From Alphaproteobacteria bacterium (lineage in GTDB: Bacteria; Myxococcota_A; UBA796; CAJQPC01), in the NCBI GenBank assembly GCA_020632795.1, contig JACKEV010000008.1:558001-622000 (forward strand): 64,000 bases of DNA. Direction: 5' to 3'. The notes under the pieces were generated by a model. The model was not told where the DNA came from. It did no database searches and saw only the letters and a program-made list of their open reading frames with translations. A program made the position numbers and the translations under genes. This document shows positions 1 to 7,736 of this stretch, piece by piece (positions within the stretch are counted from its first letter, which is position 1; each line of letters begins with the position of its first letter).

Positions 1-310
1 CCGGGCCCGGCGGCGCGCCCACCTCCGCCGCCAGCGCCCGCAGCGCCAACGCCTCCAGCACGCTGCAGGCGGCGCGCCGCCACCGGTCCAGCGGCGGCAG
101 CGCGTCGGGCTCGTCGGGGTGGTGCAGGCCCTCCGCCAGCCGGCGGGAGAGGGTCAGGGTGTCGCCCTCCAGGGCGTGGAAGCCGGGCACCTCGCCCAGC
201 CGGACAGCGAGGGGCGCCTGCCCTTCGAAGCGCTGGAGCGCCCCGCTGAGCACGGGCAGGACGGGCTGGAGCAGCGCTTCGGCGTCGGCGTGGAGGTGAA
301 AGAGGGGCAC
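1..310 (-). CDS. hypothetical protein, 3' end outside window
   Basis: An open frame starts at a GTG at position 310 and reads leftwards off the window edge without a stop, giving at least 103 residues. It begins VPLFHLHADAEALLQPVLPV and is Leu/Ala-rich, with a predicted helical character and no signal peptide or membrane segment. I recognise no domain. It lies divergent to the LON-domain gene with about 70 bases between the starts. Codon usage is GC-rich like its neighbours, which supports a real gene. The start is uncertain because no strong ribosome binding site precedes the GTG. Confidence 0.5.
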   Translation of the reverse strand, partial: MPLFHLHADAEALLQPVLPVLSGALQRFEGQAPLAVRLGEVPGFHALEGDTLTLSRRLAEGLHHPDEPDALPPLDRWRRAACSVLEALALRALAAEVGAPPGP

Positions 311-381
311 GGTAGAGGAGCGATCGGGGGATCGGTCTGCTAAGGGCGTGATGAAGGTATCTGTTCACACGGGAGGCCGAG

Positions 382-1047
382 ATGTCCACGCCCTTGTCGC
401 CCGAGCACCTCGCCCGCCTGCCGTTCTTCCCGCTGCCCGGCCTGGTGTTCTTCCCCCACACCCTGCTCCCGTTGCACCTTTTCGAGCCTCGATATCGGCA
501 GATGGTGCGCTACTGCATCGACCACCGGCAGCCTCTGGCGGTGGTGCGCATCCAGCCGGGCTTCGAGGACCAGCAGCCCTTCGACCCGCCGGTGGTCGAG
601 GTCTGCGGCGTCGGCGAGCTGGTGCGCCACCAGCGCACCAACGACGGCCGCTACAACATCGTGCTGCGCGGCCTGGCTCGGGTGCGCCTGCTCCGCGAGA
701 TCGAGACCGAGCACCCCTTCCGCTTCGCCCAGGCCGAGCCCTACGCCGACGGCATGGCCCTCGACCCGGTCGGCCGGGCCGGCCAGGCCGCGACCCTGCG
801 CGCGCTGGGGACCTCCCTGGGGCAGCGCTGGCCCTCAGCGGCCTCCGCCCTGGGGGAGGTCCTGCGGGACGCCCGCTCCCCCGCCGATCTCATCGACGCC
901 CTGGCGGGCATGATCTTCTCCGAGCCCGACATGCGGCAGAGCGTGCTGGAGAGCCGCAGCGCGGCGGATCGGGCGGATCGGGTGGAGGCGCGGCTGGTGG
1001 AGCTGCTGGCGGCGGCGCCGGTGGAGGGGCCGGGGATCGAGGCGTAG
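382..1047 (+). CDS. LON peptidase substrate-binding domain protein
   Basis: The 221-residue product matches the stand-alone N-terminal substrate-binding (LAN/PUA-like) domain of Lon protease. The N-terminal pattern LARLPFFPLPGLVFFPHTLL, then LHLFEPRYRQMVRYC, is the typical LON-domain opening, and GRYNIVLRGLARVRLL is the conserved middle strand region. There is no ATPase or protease domain, so it is not Lon itself. Stand-alone LON-domain proteins are widespread in bacteria and their role is poorly known; substrate or adaptor binding is the usual inference. The ATG at 382 follows a GGGAGG ribosome binding site at good spacing. It is probably cytoplasmic and transcribed alone. Confidence 0.88.
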   Translation: MSTPLSPEHLARLPFFPLPGLVFFPHTLLPLHLFEPRYRQMVRYCIDHRQPLAVVRIQPGFEDQQPFDPPVVEVCGVGELVRHQRTNDGRYNIVLRGLARVRLLREIETEHPFRFAQAEPYADGMALDPVGRAGQAATLRALGTSLGQRWPSAASALGEVLRDARSPADLIDALAGMIFSEPDMRQSVLESRSAADRADRVEARLVELLAAAPVEGPGIEA

Positions 1048-1392
1048 GCGAGCGTCGCGGCGCCGATGCGCTGACAAACTCAACCTCAGCTTGACAGGGT
1101 GATGGCACGACGTGCCGGCGGGGCCCCTCGATCCCCTACTACACTGAACCGCATCGAGCGTCGGGGCCGTCGAACCCGGATCCGACGCGCGATCCATCCC
1201 ATGTCACCGAGCGGTCGCTCCGGACCGGAAGGCCCTGTCGTTCCCCACGCGCAGGCAGCGGAAAAGGCGCCCAGGAATCTTGAAACGTCCCACTCCCCAA
1301 GACCTGGATCCTCTTGACATCCGCTTTACAAATCCCCGTTAACACGCCACCGAACGAACCCGACTCCCCCAGTCGAAAGCCCCACTGAGGCC
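1048..1392. other. 345-base intergenic region with palindrome and candidate promoter
   Basis: No convincing gene lies here; short open frames on both strands lack coding features. It contains a perfect palindrome with 5-base arms (GGCACGACGTGCC, 1104-1116) shortly after a TTGACA at 1091-1096, and a second TTGACA at 1314-1319 upstream of the next gene. The palindrome could be an operator or a short terminator for the LON-domain gene, but no T-tract follows it. Confidence 0.35.
1314..1343 (+). promoter_or_regulatory. candidate sigma-70 promoter for the 1.4-2.9 kb unit
   Basis: A consensus -35 hexamer TTGACA at 1314-1319 is followed 18 bases later by a weak -10 GTTAAC (1338-1343). It lies about 50 bases before the GTG/ATG of the next gene in an otherwise gene-free stretch. 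The -35 is perfect and the -10 poor, so the call is tentative. Confidence 0.3.
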
Positions 1393-2007
1393 GTGATGGA
1401 ATACCACGAGATCTTCGACCGCATCCTGCGGGTTGTTGATGACCAGGCCTACACCGTGAGCGTCGAGCGCCTGCAGTCCCCCGAGGAGCGCGAGGCCCTG
1501 GAGCCGTTCAGCCGGGCCCTCGCCAGCGGCGAGTTCGACCCGGATCGGCTGCGGGACTACGTGCGCGGGCTTCACCACCGGGGGCTCATCGATCGGGTCA
1601 AGATGCTCTCGGCCGTCCACATGATCGCCGCCCACCCCCGGGTCGCGGACTGGGACGAGGCCGCCCGGATCGCTGGCGAGCAGGAGCTGGCCGCGCTGGA
1701 GCTGGGCGGGCCCGAGCTGAACCTGAACCTGGCGTCCGTCGACCGCCACCGCGGCGTGGTCGCCTACCTGCGCGGCCACTACGAGGTCGCGCTGGACTAC
1801 TTCGCCCGCGTCATCGAGCGCGACCGCACTGGCGACAACATGGGCAACGTGCTGTGCGCCCTCGTCCGGCTCGCCGAGCTGGACGACGCCAAGGGCCTCT
1901 TCCACCAGATCTGTGAAACCTATCCCGAGCGGGTCCGTCAGGATCTCGTCCGCCGCGTCAAGACCGACCCCGACCTCGCCGCGCTTCTCCCGGAGGTATC
2001 GCCATGA
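1393..2007 (+). CDS. TPR-like hypothetical protein, first gene of sigma-factor unit
   Basis: The 204-residue protein (GTG at 1393, or ATG directly after it at 1396) is rich in Ala, Leu, Arg and Glu and has no signal peptide. Around residues 115-160 the patterns RGVVAYLRGHYEVALDYFAR and MGNVLCALVRLAELDDAKGL resemble paired tetratricopeptide helices. It is therefore probably a soluble helical-repeat protein. Its stop overlaps the start of the next gene (ATGA), so it is translationally coupled to the small exported protein and, through it, to the sigma-like protein. Function is unknown; a scaffold or partner role for the sigma factor is inference. Confidence 0.7.
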   Translation: MMEYHEIFDRILRVVDDQAYTVSVERLQSPEEREALEPFSRALASGEFDPDRLRDYVRGLHHRGLIDRVKMLSAVHMIAAHPRVADWDEAARIAGEQELAALELGGPELNLNLASVDRHRGVVAYLRGHYEVALDYFARVIERDRTGDNMGNVLCALVRLAELDDAKGLFHQICETYPERVRQDLVRRVKTDPDLAALLPEVSP

Positions 2008-2297
2008 GCGTGATCACGTCCTTTTTCCTGTGGGTGCTCGTCGCCCTGGGCTTGACCAACGACCCTTGCGCCATGCCGGGTCAGGTCGAGGGCGGCTCGA
2101 GCTGGATGGTGTTCACCGGCGCGCCCGCGGGTGCCCCGGCCTGCTCCGCCGATGACGGCAGCGCGGATGACGGCGATGACGAGGCCCCCCCGGCCGAGAA
2201 CACCGCCGCCGCCGAGCACGAGCAGGCCGCGGTGGCGGGCAACGCCAACGTCTTCGAGAACAACGCGTCGCCAGACGGCATCTTCAATGGAATCTAG
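2004..2297 (+). CDS. small exported acidic hypothetical protein
   Basis: The 97-residue product starts with a hydrophobic segment (MSVITSFFLWVLVALGL), a probable signal peptide or single membrane anchor. An acidic, Ala-rich low-complexity tail with DDGSADDGDDEAPP follows. No domain is recognised. The ATG overlaps the stop of the upstream gene by four bases, and its own stop is only three bases before the sigma-like gene. The three genes therefore form one tightly coupled unit. Its place beside an ECF-like sigma factor suggests a signal-sensing or output role, but nothing in the sequence proves this. Confidence 0.6.
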   Translation: MSVITSFFLWVLVALGLTNDPCAMPGQVEGGSSWMVFTGAPAGAPACSADDGSADDGDDEAPPAENTAAAEHEQAAVAGNANVFENNASPDGIFNGI

Positions 2298-2300
2298 GCG

Positions 2301-2921
2301 ATGACGGACCTCCGGAACCAACTCAGGCTGCTGCTGGCGGACCGCCACGCGCCGGAGACCCGGGCCTTCTACCTGCGCCTGCTGAGGTACATCGATCAGC
2401 GGGCGCGGGGGGTGTGGCGCAGATGCTACGCCGATCTCCTGTCCGCGCAGGAGATAGAAGAGGTCGTGGCCGACGTGCTCCAGCGGCTCATGACGAAGGC
2501 GCTGGCCCGCTTCCAGGGGGAGACCCCGGGCGAGCTGTTCGCGTTCATCCGCACCATCACCGACCGCTGCCTCTGGCAGCGCGCCCAGCGAAAGCTGCGC
2601 GAGCGCACCGCCCTGGAGGGCGAGGGGGGAGACGAGGCGCTCTCCTGGTTCGCGCGCATCGACAGCCCGGAGCGCGTGGTCGAGCACGTGCCCGACATGC
2701 CTCTGCCGGACCGGGACCAGGCCTTCCTGATGGACCTGCTCCGGGCCAGCAGCAAGGCCGAGTACGCCCGTCAGCACAACGTCAGCCGCGCGGCGGTCAC
2801 CCAGCGGGTCCAGCGGATCCGCGGCCGCATCGACGCCCTGCGCCCCCGGGAGCAGGAGGCCGTCGACGCCTGGCTGCGCCTGGCCGCCCGCAAGGCCCTG
2901 GACGAGAGCCCCGTCGGATAG
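2301..2921 (+). CDS. ECF-like RNA polymerase sigma factor
   Basis: The 206-residue size and layout fit an extracytoplasmic-function sigma factor. A region-2-like segment around residues 50-95 has EIEEVVADVLQRLM and then GELFAFIRTITDRCLWQRAQ, the usual position of the core-binding and -10-recognition helices. A C-terminal helix-turn-helix of region 4 type lies around residues 145-170 (KAEYARQHNVSRAAVTQRVQ). No anti-sigma gene of classical type (zinc-binding N-terminus plus one TM segment) adjoins; the small exported upstream protein is the only membrane-associated candidate partner. It could alternatively be another sigma-70-like regulator. The family call is good, the regulon unknown. Confidence 0.72.
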   Translation: MTDLRNQLRLLLADRHAPETRAFYLRLLRYIDQRARGVWRRCYADLLSAQEIEEVVADVLQRLMTKALARFQGETPGELFAFIRTITDRCLWQRAQRKLRERTALEGEGGDEALSWFARIDSPERVVEHVPDMPLPDRDQAFLMDLLRASSKAEYARQHNVSRAAVTQRVQRIRGRIDALRPREQEAVDAWLRLAARKALDESPVG

Positions 2922-2927
2922 CCTCCT

Positions 2928-4085
2928 TCAACGACCGCGGCGCGCTGCCATCACCGACACCGCCAGCAGCGCGAGGTTCAGGATCGGGCCGGTCTGCAGC
3001 CCGGTGAGGTCGGCGAACAGGAGCGTGCCCACCGGCGCGAACCAGGCCAGGACCACCAGGGCGATGAGGCCGCGCGTCCAGCCGCGGCGGTCGGCGTGGT
3101 TGGCCAGCCACAGGATCGGCAGGGCCAGCAGCACGAGGTCGTAGTGGAACACGTAGGGGGTGGCGAGCACCGCGGAGAGCGCCACGCCCGCGTTGCGCAG
3201 GCGCCGGGGCGCGTCGGTCCACCACAGCCAGGCCACCGCCAGCGCCACGATCACGGTGGTGATGCCCTGCGCGACGTGCGCGGGGCCGGGGGCGACGCCG
3301 AGCAGCCGCAGCGCGGCGGTCACGCTGGGCATCTTCTGCCACCACTCCGGCCCGGCGTAATCGACGACGCTCATCGCGAAGGGGATGTTCTCCGCGAAGG
3401 CCACCCAGGGGGCCTCTCCGAGGGCCACGAGGCTGCCGGCCGCGATGACGAGGGGCGTGATGATGGCCACGGCCAGCGCCGTCCACCGCCGCCCGGCCAG
3501 CAGGGCCAGCCCCAGCATGGGCAGCAGGTGCGGCTTGTAGCCCAACAGCCCGATGAGGAAGCCCGCCAGCGCCGGGCGCCGGTCGAGCTGCGTCAGCCCG
3601 CCGCCCACCAGCGCCAGGGTCAGGCAGCCGTTCTGCCCGTGGATGAGGTTCTGGAACAGCCCGGGGAAGGCCAGGGCCAGCCACAGCGCCGTGCTGTCCT
3701 CCCGGATCTGCCGCACCACGATCACGAACATCGCCACCGAGGCCGCCAGCCAGGCCCCCAGGGCCAGCCCGAAGGGCAGCGCCGCGAGCACCGCCAGCGG
3801 CACCAGCGCGGTGGGCGGGTAGTGCCAGGCGTAGAGGTTCATCTCCGCGCCCAGGGCGGCCTGCTCCGCGGCGTGGATGTGGTCGAAGCTGTAGGCCAGC
3901 TCCGGCGTGCCGGCGGCGGTCAGCGCCCCCGCCGCGTAGAAGGTGACGAAGTCTCCGCCGACCGGATTCCCGCCGCGATCCAGCAGCCCGGGTCCCGACA
4001 ACACCCACCAGCCGCCGATCAGCACGTAGAGGATGACAAAGATGCGCGGGTAGACGCGCAGGCGCTCGGACCAGTCGGGGCTCAT
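2928..4085 (-). CDS. GT87-like polyprenol-phosphate-dependent mannosyltransferase family membrane protein (copy 1)
   Basis: The 385-residue integral membrane protein belongs to the DUF2029/GT87 type of GT-C glycosyltransferase. It has about ten hydrophobic helices, an N-terminal GGDFVTFYAAG motif whose Asp fits the acidic catalytic position of this family, and AWHYPPTAL plus a HGQNG loop (LIHGQNGCLTLAL) typical of the family. Such enzymes transfer sugars from a polyprenyl phosphate on the outer face of the inner membrane. It is co-directional with and about 55 percent similar by eye to the next gene upstream, and the two reading frames overlap by four bases (ATGA at 4082-4085). I place the start at MSPDWSERL; a longer open frame exists but overlaps the paralogue. 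Confidence 0.82.
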   Translation of the reverse strand: MSPDWSERLRVYPRIFVILYVLIGGWWVLSGPGLLDRGGNPVGGDFVTFYAAGALTAAGTPELAYSFDHIHAAEQAALGAEMNLYAWHYPPTALVPLAVLAALPFGLALGAWLAASVAMFVIVVRQIREDSTALWLALAFPGLFQNLIHGQNGCLTLALVGGGLTQLDRRPALAGFLIGLLGYKPHLLPMLGLALLAGRRWTALAVAIITPLVIAAGSLVALGEAPWVAFAENIPFAMSVVDYAGPEWWQKMPSVTAALRLLGVAPGPAHVAQGITTVIVALAVAWLWWTDAPRRLRNAGVALSAVLATPYVFHYDLVLLALPILWLANHADRRGWTRGLIALVVLAWFAPVGTLLFADLTGLQTGPILNLALLAVSVMAARRGR

Positions 4086-5245
4086 CGGGCCCTCCGCAGC
4101 GCGCAGGCCAGCAGCGCGGCGAGCACGAGCGGGCCCACCTGGAGCCGGGTCAGCCCGGCGAGGGCCGGGGCCAGGAAGGGCAGGGCGTAGCCCGCGATGA
4201 GCGCCGCCACGTCGCCCCGCTGCCAGCCCGCCCGGGCGCCCGCCACCCCGAGCAGCGCCAGGGGGAAGGCCAGGATGGCGAGGTCGTACTCGAAGGCGAA
4301 GGGCGTGGCCAGCAGCACGGCCAGGGTGAGCCCCGCCGCGCGCAGGTCGTGGGGGCAGGGGCGCGCCCACAGCCAGGCCACCGCGCCCGCCGCGCCCAGG
4401 GTCACCACGGCCTGGGCGGCTTTCGCGGCTACCGGAGGCGCCCCCAGCAGCAGCGCCGCCGCGCTGGCGGTGGGCATCTTCTCCCAGGCGACCCCGCCCT
4501 CGTAGAGCACGGCCTGGGCGAAGGGGAGGTTGTCCACGAAAGCCTGCCAGGGCGCCGGCCCCAGCGCCGCCGCGCTCACCCCCGCGAGCCCCAGCGCGGT
4601 CGCCGCCATCGCCCCGAGGGCCCGCCACTGGCGGCCGGCCAGCAGGGCCAGCCCCACCATCGGCGTGAGGTGGGGCTTCATCGACAACAGCCCCAGCAGG
4701 ACCCCGGCGACCCCCGGCCGCCGCTCCAGCAGGAGCAGCCCGCCGCCCAGCAGGGCCAGGCTCAGGCAGCCGTTCTGCCCGTGGATGAGGTTCTGGAACA
4801 GCCCGGGGAAGGCCAGGGCCAGCCCCAGCAGGAGCGGCCCCTTGTCCACGCCCCGCAGGGTGGCGACGTAGATCGCCAGCGACACCAGGGTGACGATCCC
4901 CAGCGCGGCGACGAAGGGCAGGGCGGCCAGGGGGGCCACGAGCAGCAGCGCGGTGGGCGGGTAGTGCCAGGCGAAGCGGTCGATGGGGACGCCGATGACG
5001 GCCTGCTCCACCGCGTGCAGGCGCTCCAGATCGAAGACCGCGTCGGGCGCGCCGGAGAGGACCAGCTCGGACGCGGCGTAGAAGGTGATGAAGTCGCCGC
5101 CCAGCGGCTTGCCGCCCCGGTCCAGCAGCCCCGGCCCGCTCAGGAGCCACCCCCCCCCGATGAGCAGGTACAGCGCCGCGAAGATGCGCGGGTACACGGT
5201 CAGGCGCTCACGATCAAGCAGAGCGGGCCAGCGCGGGTCGGACAT
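4082..5245 (-). CDS. GT87-like glycosyltransferase family membrane protein (copy 2)
   Basis: This 387-residue paralogue shares motifs in the same order as the downstream copy: RVYPRIF/TVYPRIF, LSGPGLLDRGG, GGDFITFYAAS, FAWHYPPTALL and GLFQNLIHGQNGC. It is predicted to be polytopic in the inner membrane with GT-C topology. The tandem arrangement and four-base overlap indicate recent duplication and co-translation. Differences concentrate in the C-terminal half, so the two may differ in acceptor or work as a pair. The start at 5245 (MSDPRWPALL) lies 38 bases from the divergent sulfatase-like gene, so the promoters share a very short intergenic segment. Confidence 0.82.
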   Translation of the reverse strand: MSDPRWPALLDRERLTVYPRIFAALYLLIGGGWLLSGPGLLDRGGKPLGGDFITFYAASELVLSGAPDAVFDLERLHAVEQAVIGVPIDRFAWHYPPTALLLVAPLAALPFVAALGIVTLVSLAIYVATLRGVDKGPLLLGLALAFPGLFQNLIHGQNGCLSLALLGGGLLLLERRPGVAGVLLGLLSMKPHLTPMVGLALLAGRQWRALGAMAATALGLAGVSAAALGPAPWQAFVDNLPFAQAVLYEGGVAWEKMPTASAAALLLGAPPVAAKAAQAVVTLGAAGAVAWLWARPCPHDLRAAGLTLAVLLATPFAFEYDLAILAFPLALLGVAGARAGWQRGDVAALIAGYALPFLAPALAGLTRLQVGPLVLAALLACALRRAR

Positions 5246-5283
5246 GCGCGGGCAGTGTATCGGGGCTGGCGTTAGACGGAAAT

Positions 5284-6939
5284 GTGCCTCGCGCCCTGCT
5301 GGCCCCTGTCGCCGTGTGGCTGTGCTTCGGTCTGGTCGAGGTGTGGCTGGCCTGGGGGGCGCTCGCCCGGCCCTCGGTGGCGCAGATCGCGACAGAGCTG
5401 GGGGCCTGCGCCGTCGCCGGGCTGGTGTGGGGGCGCCTCGCGCCGGCGGGGGTGGCCCGCTCCTTCGCGCTGCCGGCGGTGGTCGCGGTCGCGGTGAGCG
5501 CGCTGCTCCTCGGGCCCCGCGCCTGGGTGACCGGCTTCGTCTTCGCGGTGGGGGTCGCGGCATTGGCGGGGGTCACCCTGCGCGTCGTGGAGGAGCGCCT
5601 GGCCCCCGGTCCGCTGGCGGGGGCCGTGCTGGCCGCGCTGGCAGCGGTGGTGGTGCGCTACCAGGTGCTCCAGGTCGCTGATGTGGCCGACGCCCGCGCC
5701 CAGCTCCTCACCGAGCTGACCGAGCCCTGGCCGCGGACCCCGACGCCCGCCAGCGACGGGCCCCCGGTGGTGCTCATCAGCGTGGACACCCTGCGCTGGG
5801 ACCACGCAGTGGAGATGGTGAGCTGGCAGCGGGTGGCGCAGGCCGGGGCGGGCTGGCCTCGGGCGATGGCGACCTCGTCCTGGACCCTGCCCTCGATGGC
5901 CTCGGTGGTGACGGGGCTGCCGGCGCAATCCCACGGCGCGGGGGCCTGGCCGGGGGGGCGCTACACCGCGCTGCCCGAGGATGTGCCGGTGCTCGCCGAG
6001 CAGCTCGCCGACCAGGGCTACGCGACGGCGGCCTTCCTGACCAACCCCTTCCTGTCCCGGGGGATGGGCTTCGACCGGGGGGTGGACCTGTTCCTCCAGC
6101 ACCACGAGCGCGCGGCGCACCGCCTGCTGTTCACGGGTCGGCCCTGGGGGGCGCACGCCTGGCAGTCCGAGGTGGTGGTCGACCGGGCGCTGGCCTGGCT
6201 GGCGGGGGCGCCGAAGCGGGGCTTCTTCCTCTGGGTGCACGTCGTCGATCCGCACCTGCCCTACCAGCACGCCCCCGCGGGCAACCCGGGGGCGGCGTGG
6301 CGCAGCGCGGACATCCGGGCGGGCCTGCTGTTCACGCCGCCGCAGCGCGAGGCCATCCGGGAGGGCTACGCCAACGAGGTCCGGCACGTCGACGGGCAGC
6401 TCGGGCGGCTGCTGGACGCCCTGGAGGCGCGGGGGGTGCTGGAAGACGGCGTGGTGGCCTTCGTCGCCGATCACGGCGAGGAGCTGTGGGACCACGGCGG
6501 GGTGGAGCACGGGCACAGCCACCACGGGGAGGTGGTGGACGTGGCGGTGGCCATCGCGGCCCCCGGGCTCCAGGCGCGTGGGCCGGAGGGGGTGGTGTCC
6601 CTGGCGGACGTCGCGCCCACGCTGCAGGCCGCGGCGGGGCTGGCGCCTGGGGGCCACGACCTCCGCGAGCCCGTGCCCATCGGGCGGATCGCGACGGCGG
6701 TCGGCAACAAGTACGACCGCATCGACCTCAGCGCGCGGCAGGGCGACGTTCGTCTGATCCGGCGGGGGGACGGGACGTCGATGGCGTATGACCTCCGCGT
6801 CGACCCCGGGGAGCAGGCGCCGCTGGAGGAGGCCCCGGAGGCGCTGGAGGTGGCGCTGGACGGGGTGGTGATCCGGTCTCAGGAGGGGGCGGCGGGGGTG
6901 AACGTCGAGGGCTTGCGGGCGCTGGGGTATCTGGACTGA
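5284..6939 (+). CDS. membrane-anchored sulfatase-fold (alkaline phosphatase superfamily) hydrolase
   Basis: The 551-residue protein has about four hydrophobic N-terminal segments (residues 1-125) followed by a sulfatase-type domain. Metal-binding motifs are VVLISVDTLRWDH near residue 160 and VVAFVADHGEELWDHGG near 395, and the C-terminus LRALGYLD is characteristic of the family. The nucleophile region reads SSWTLPSMASVVTG, so the formylglycine signature C/S-x-P-x-R is absent and Thr occupies the nucleophile position. That points to a phosphatase or phosphoryl-transferase-like activity rather than a true sulfatase. The catalytic domain is probably periplasmic. The start is a GTG at 5284. Confidence 0.8.
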   Translation: MPRALLAPVAVWLCFGLVEVWLAWGALARPSVAQIATELGACAVAGLVWGRLAPAGVARSFALPAVVAVAVSALLLGPRAWVTGFVFAVGVAALAGVTLRVVEERLAPGPLAGAVLAALAAVVVRYQVLQVADVADARAQLLTELTEPWPRTPTPASDGPPVVLISVDTLRWDHAVEMVSWQRVAQAGAGWPRAMATSSWTLPSMASVVTGLPAQSHGAGAWPGGRYTALPEDVPVLAEQLADQGYATAAFLTNPFLSRGMGFDRGVDLFLQHHERAAHRLLFTGRPWGAHAWQSEVVVDRALAWLAGAPKRGFFLWVHVVDPHLPYQHAPAGNPGAAWRSADIRAGLLFTPPQREAIREGYANEVRHVDGQLGRLLDALEARGVLEDGVVAFVADHGEELWDHGGVEHGHSHHGEVVDVAVAIAAPGLQARGPEGVVSLADVAPTLQAAAGLAPGGHDLREPVPIGRIATAVGNKYDRIDLSARQGDVRLIRRGDGTSMAYDLRVDPGEQAPLEEAPEALEVALDGVVIRSQEGAAGVNVEGLRALGYLD

Positions 6940-6949
6940 GTCCCGGCGT

Positions 6950-7070
6950 GTGGCGCACAGACGCCACGCGCCGTGGAGGGGCACAGGGTCAGCCCGCCGT
7001 CCACCTTCAGCAGCTGCCCGGTGATGTCGCTGGCCTCCACCACAGAGACGGCGTTGCGCCTGCCCCGCTC
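6950..7070 (-). pseudogene. 3' remnant of a short-chain dehydrogenase/reductase gene
   Basis: Read on the minus strand, about 7056-6982 encodes AVSVVEASDITGQLLKVDGG followed by LTL. This matches the C-terminal end of classical SDR oxidoreductases, where the consensus is roughly ASD-x-ITGQ-x-L-x-VDGG. The Rossmann-fold N-terminus, the YxxxK active site and a proper stop are all missing. The fragment sits in the gap between two intact genes. I interpret it as the decayed tail of a deleted or moved SDR gene. Confidence 0.45.
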
Positions 7071-7146
7071 CCCCCGCCCGGCGCGGCGCTCATGGGGATC
7101 TCCGACGGGGTCACGCCCTACGGGCGCCGGGCGACCCGTCCACGGT

Positions 7147-7602
7147 TCATGGAGGGTCCGTATGAGCGGGGGACCGCCGCCTGCGCCGCAGCAGCGCGAC
7201 CAGCCCGAACAGCGCCAGGCCGGGGGCAGCCTGCCCGCTGGCGCAGCCGCAGTACAGGAGCTTGTCGCTGTCCGTGGCGCCGGTGTCCCAGGCGCAGGTG
7301 ACGAGCAGCTCCCCGAAGGCCCAGATCTGCTCCCCGTTCGCGTCGGCCACCACGGCGTAGAGCTGGGCGGCATACGCCCCGGTGGACGGGCAGGACGGGC
7401 ACTCCAGGATCACGGCCTCGTCCGACATCGACGCGATGATGAGGCCCTCGTCGATGGACCAGGTGACGCTGTCCTGCGCGGTCAGCGGCGGGTCCGCGGT
7501 CAGGGAGACCGTGACGGTCTCCCCGGGGACGCAGTCCTCTGCGTCAAAGGTGACGGCGGCCTCGCGGGCCAGGGAGAGCGGGACGAGGGTGAGCAGCAGC
7601 AT
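7147..7602 (-). CDS. small secreted protein with MYXO-CTERM-like tail
   Basis: The 151-residue product (start ATG at 7602, MLLLTLVPLSLAREA) has a signal peptide, a short extracellular beta-rich region with four Cys (including LECPSCPST), and a C-terminal tail. The tail is LLYCGCASGQAAPGLALFGL followed by a run of five Arg. That tripartite tail of Cys, a hydrophobic helix and Arg cluster fits the MYXO-CTERM/GlyGly-CTERM class of sorting signals. It is therefore probably a surface-anchored protein. The compact domain shows Ig-like features (DCVPGETVTVSLTADPPL, then SVTWSIDEG), but no named domain is clear. A TTG start 21 bases upstream is possible. Confidence 0.65.
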   Translation of the reverse strand: MLLLTLVPLSLAREAAVTFDAEDCVPGETVTVSLTADPPLTAQDSVTWSIDEGLIIASMSDEAVILECPSCPSTGAYAAQLYAVVADANGEQIWAFGELLVTCAWDTGATDSDKLLYCGCASGQAAPGLALFGLVALLRRRRRSPAHTDPP

Positions 7603-7736
7603 GGGACCAGGGTAGTTGAACAAAGAAGGGGGTCGAAGAGCTTTTCCGTTGCTCGCGCGGCGCCTGTCCGGGCCCGCGGAAAGGGCTTGTCAGGGCGGCC
7701 ATCAGGACCCAGAATGGCCCCCTGTCCGGAGGAACC

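Noticed and set aside
1091..1120. Possible sigma-54 promoter (TGGCACG)
   Set aside because: The downstream -12 element (TTGC) is missing; the palindrome explains the sequence better.
1099..1345. Short open frames on both strands of the 1.1-1.35 kb gap
   Set aside because: No ribosome site, no coding features, and low similarity to local codon use.
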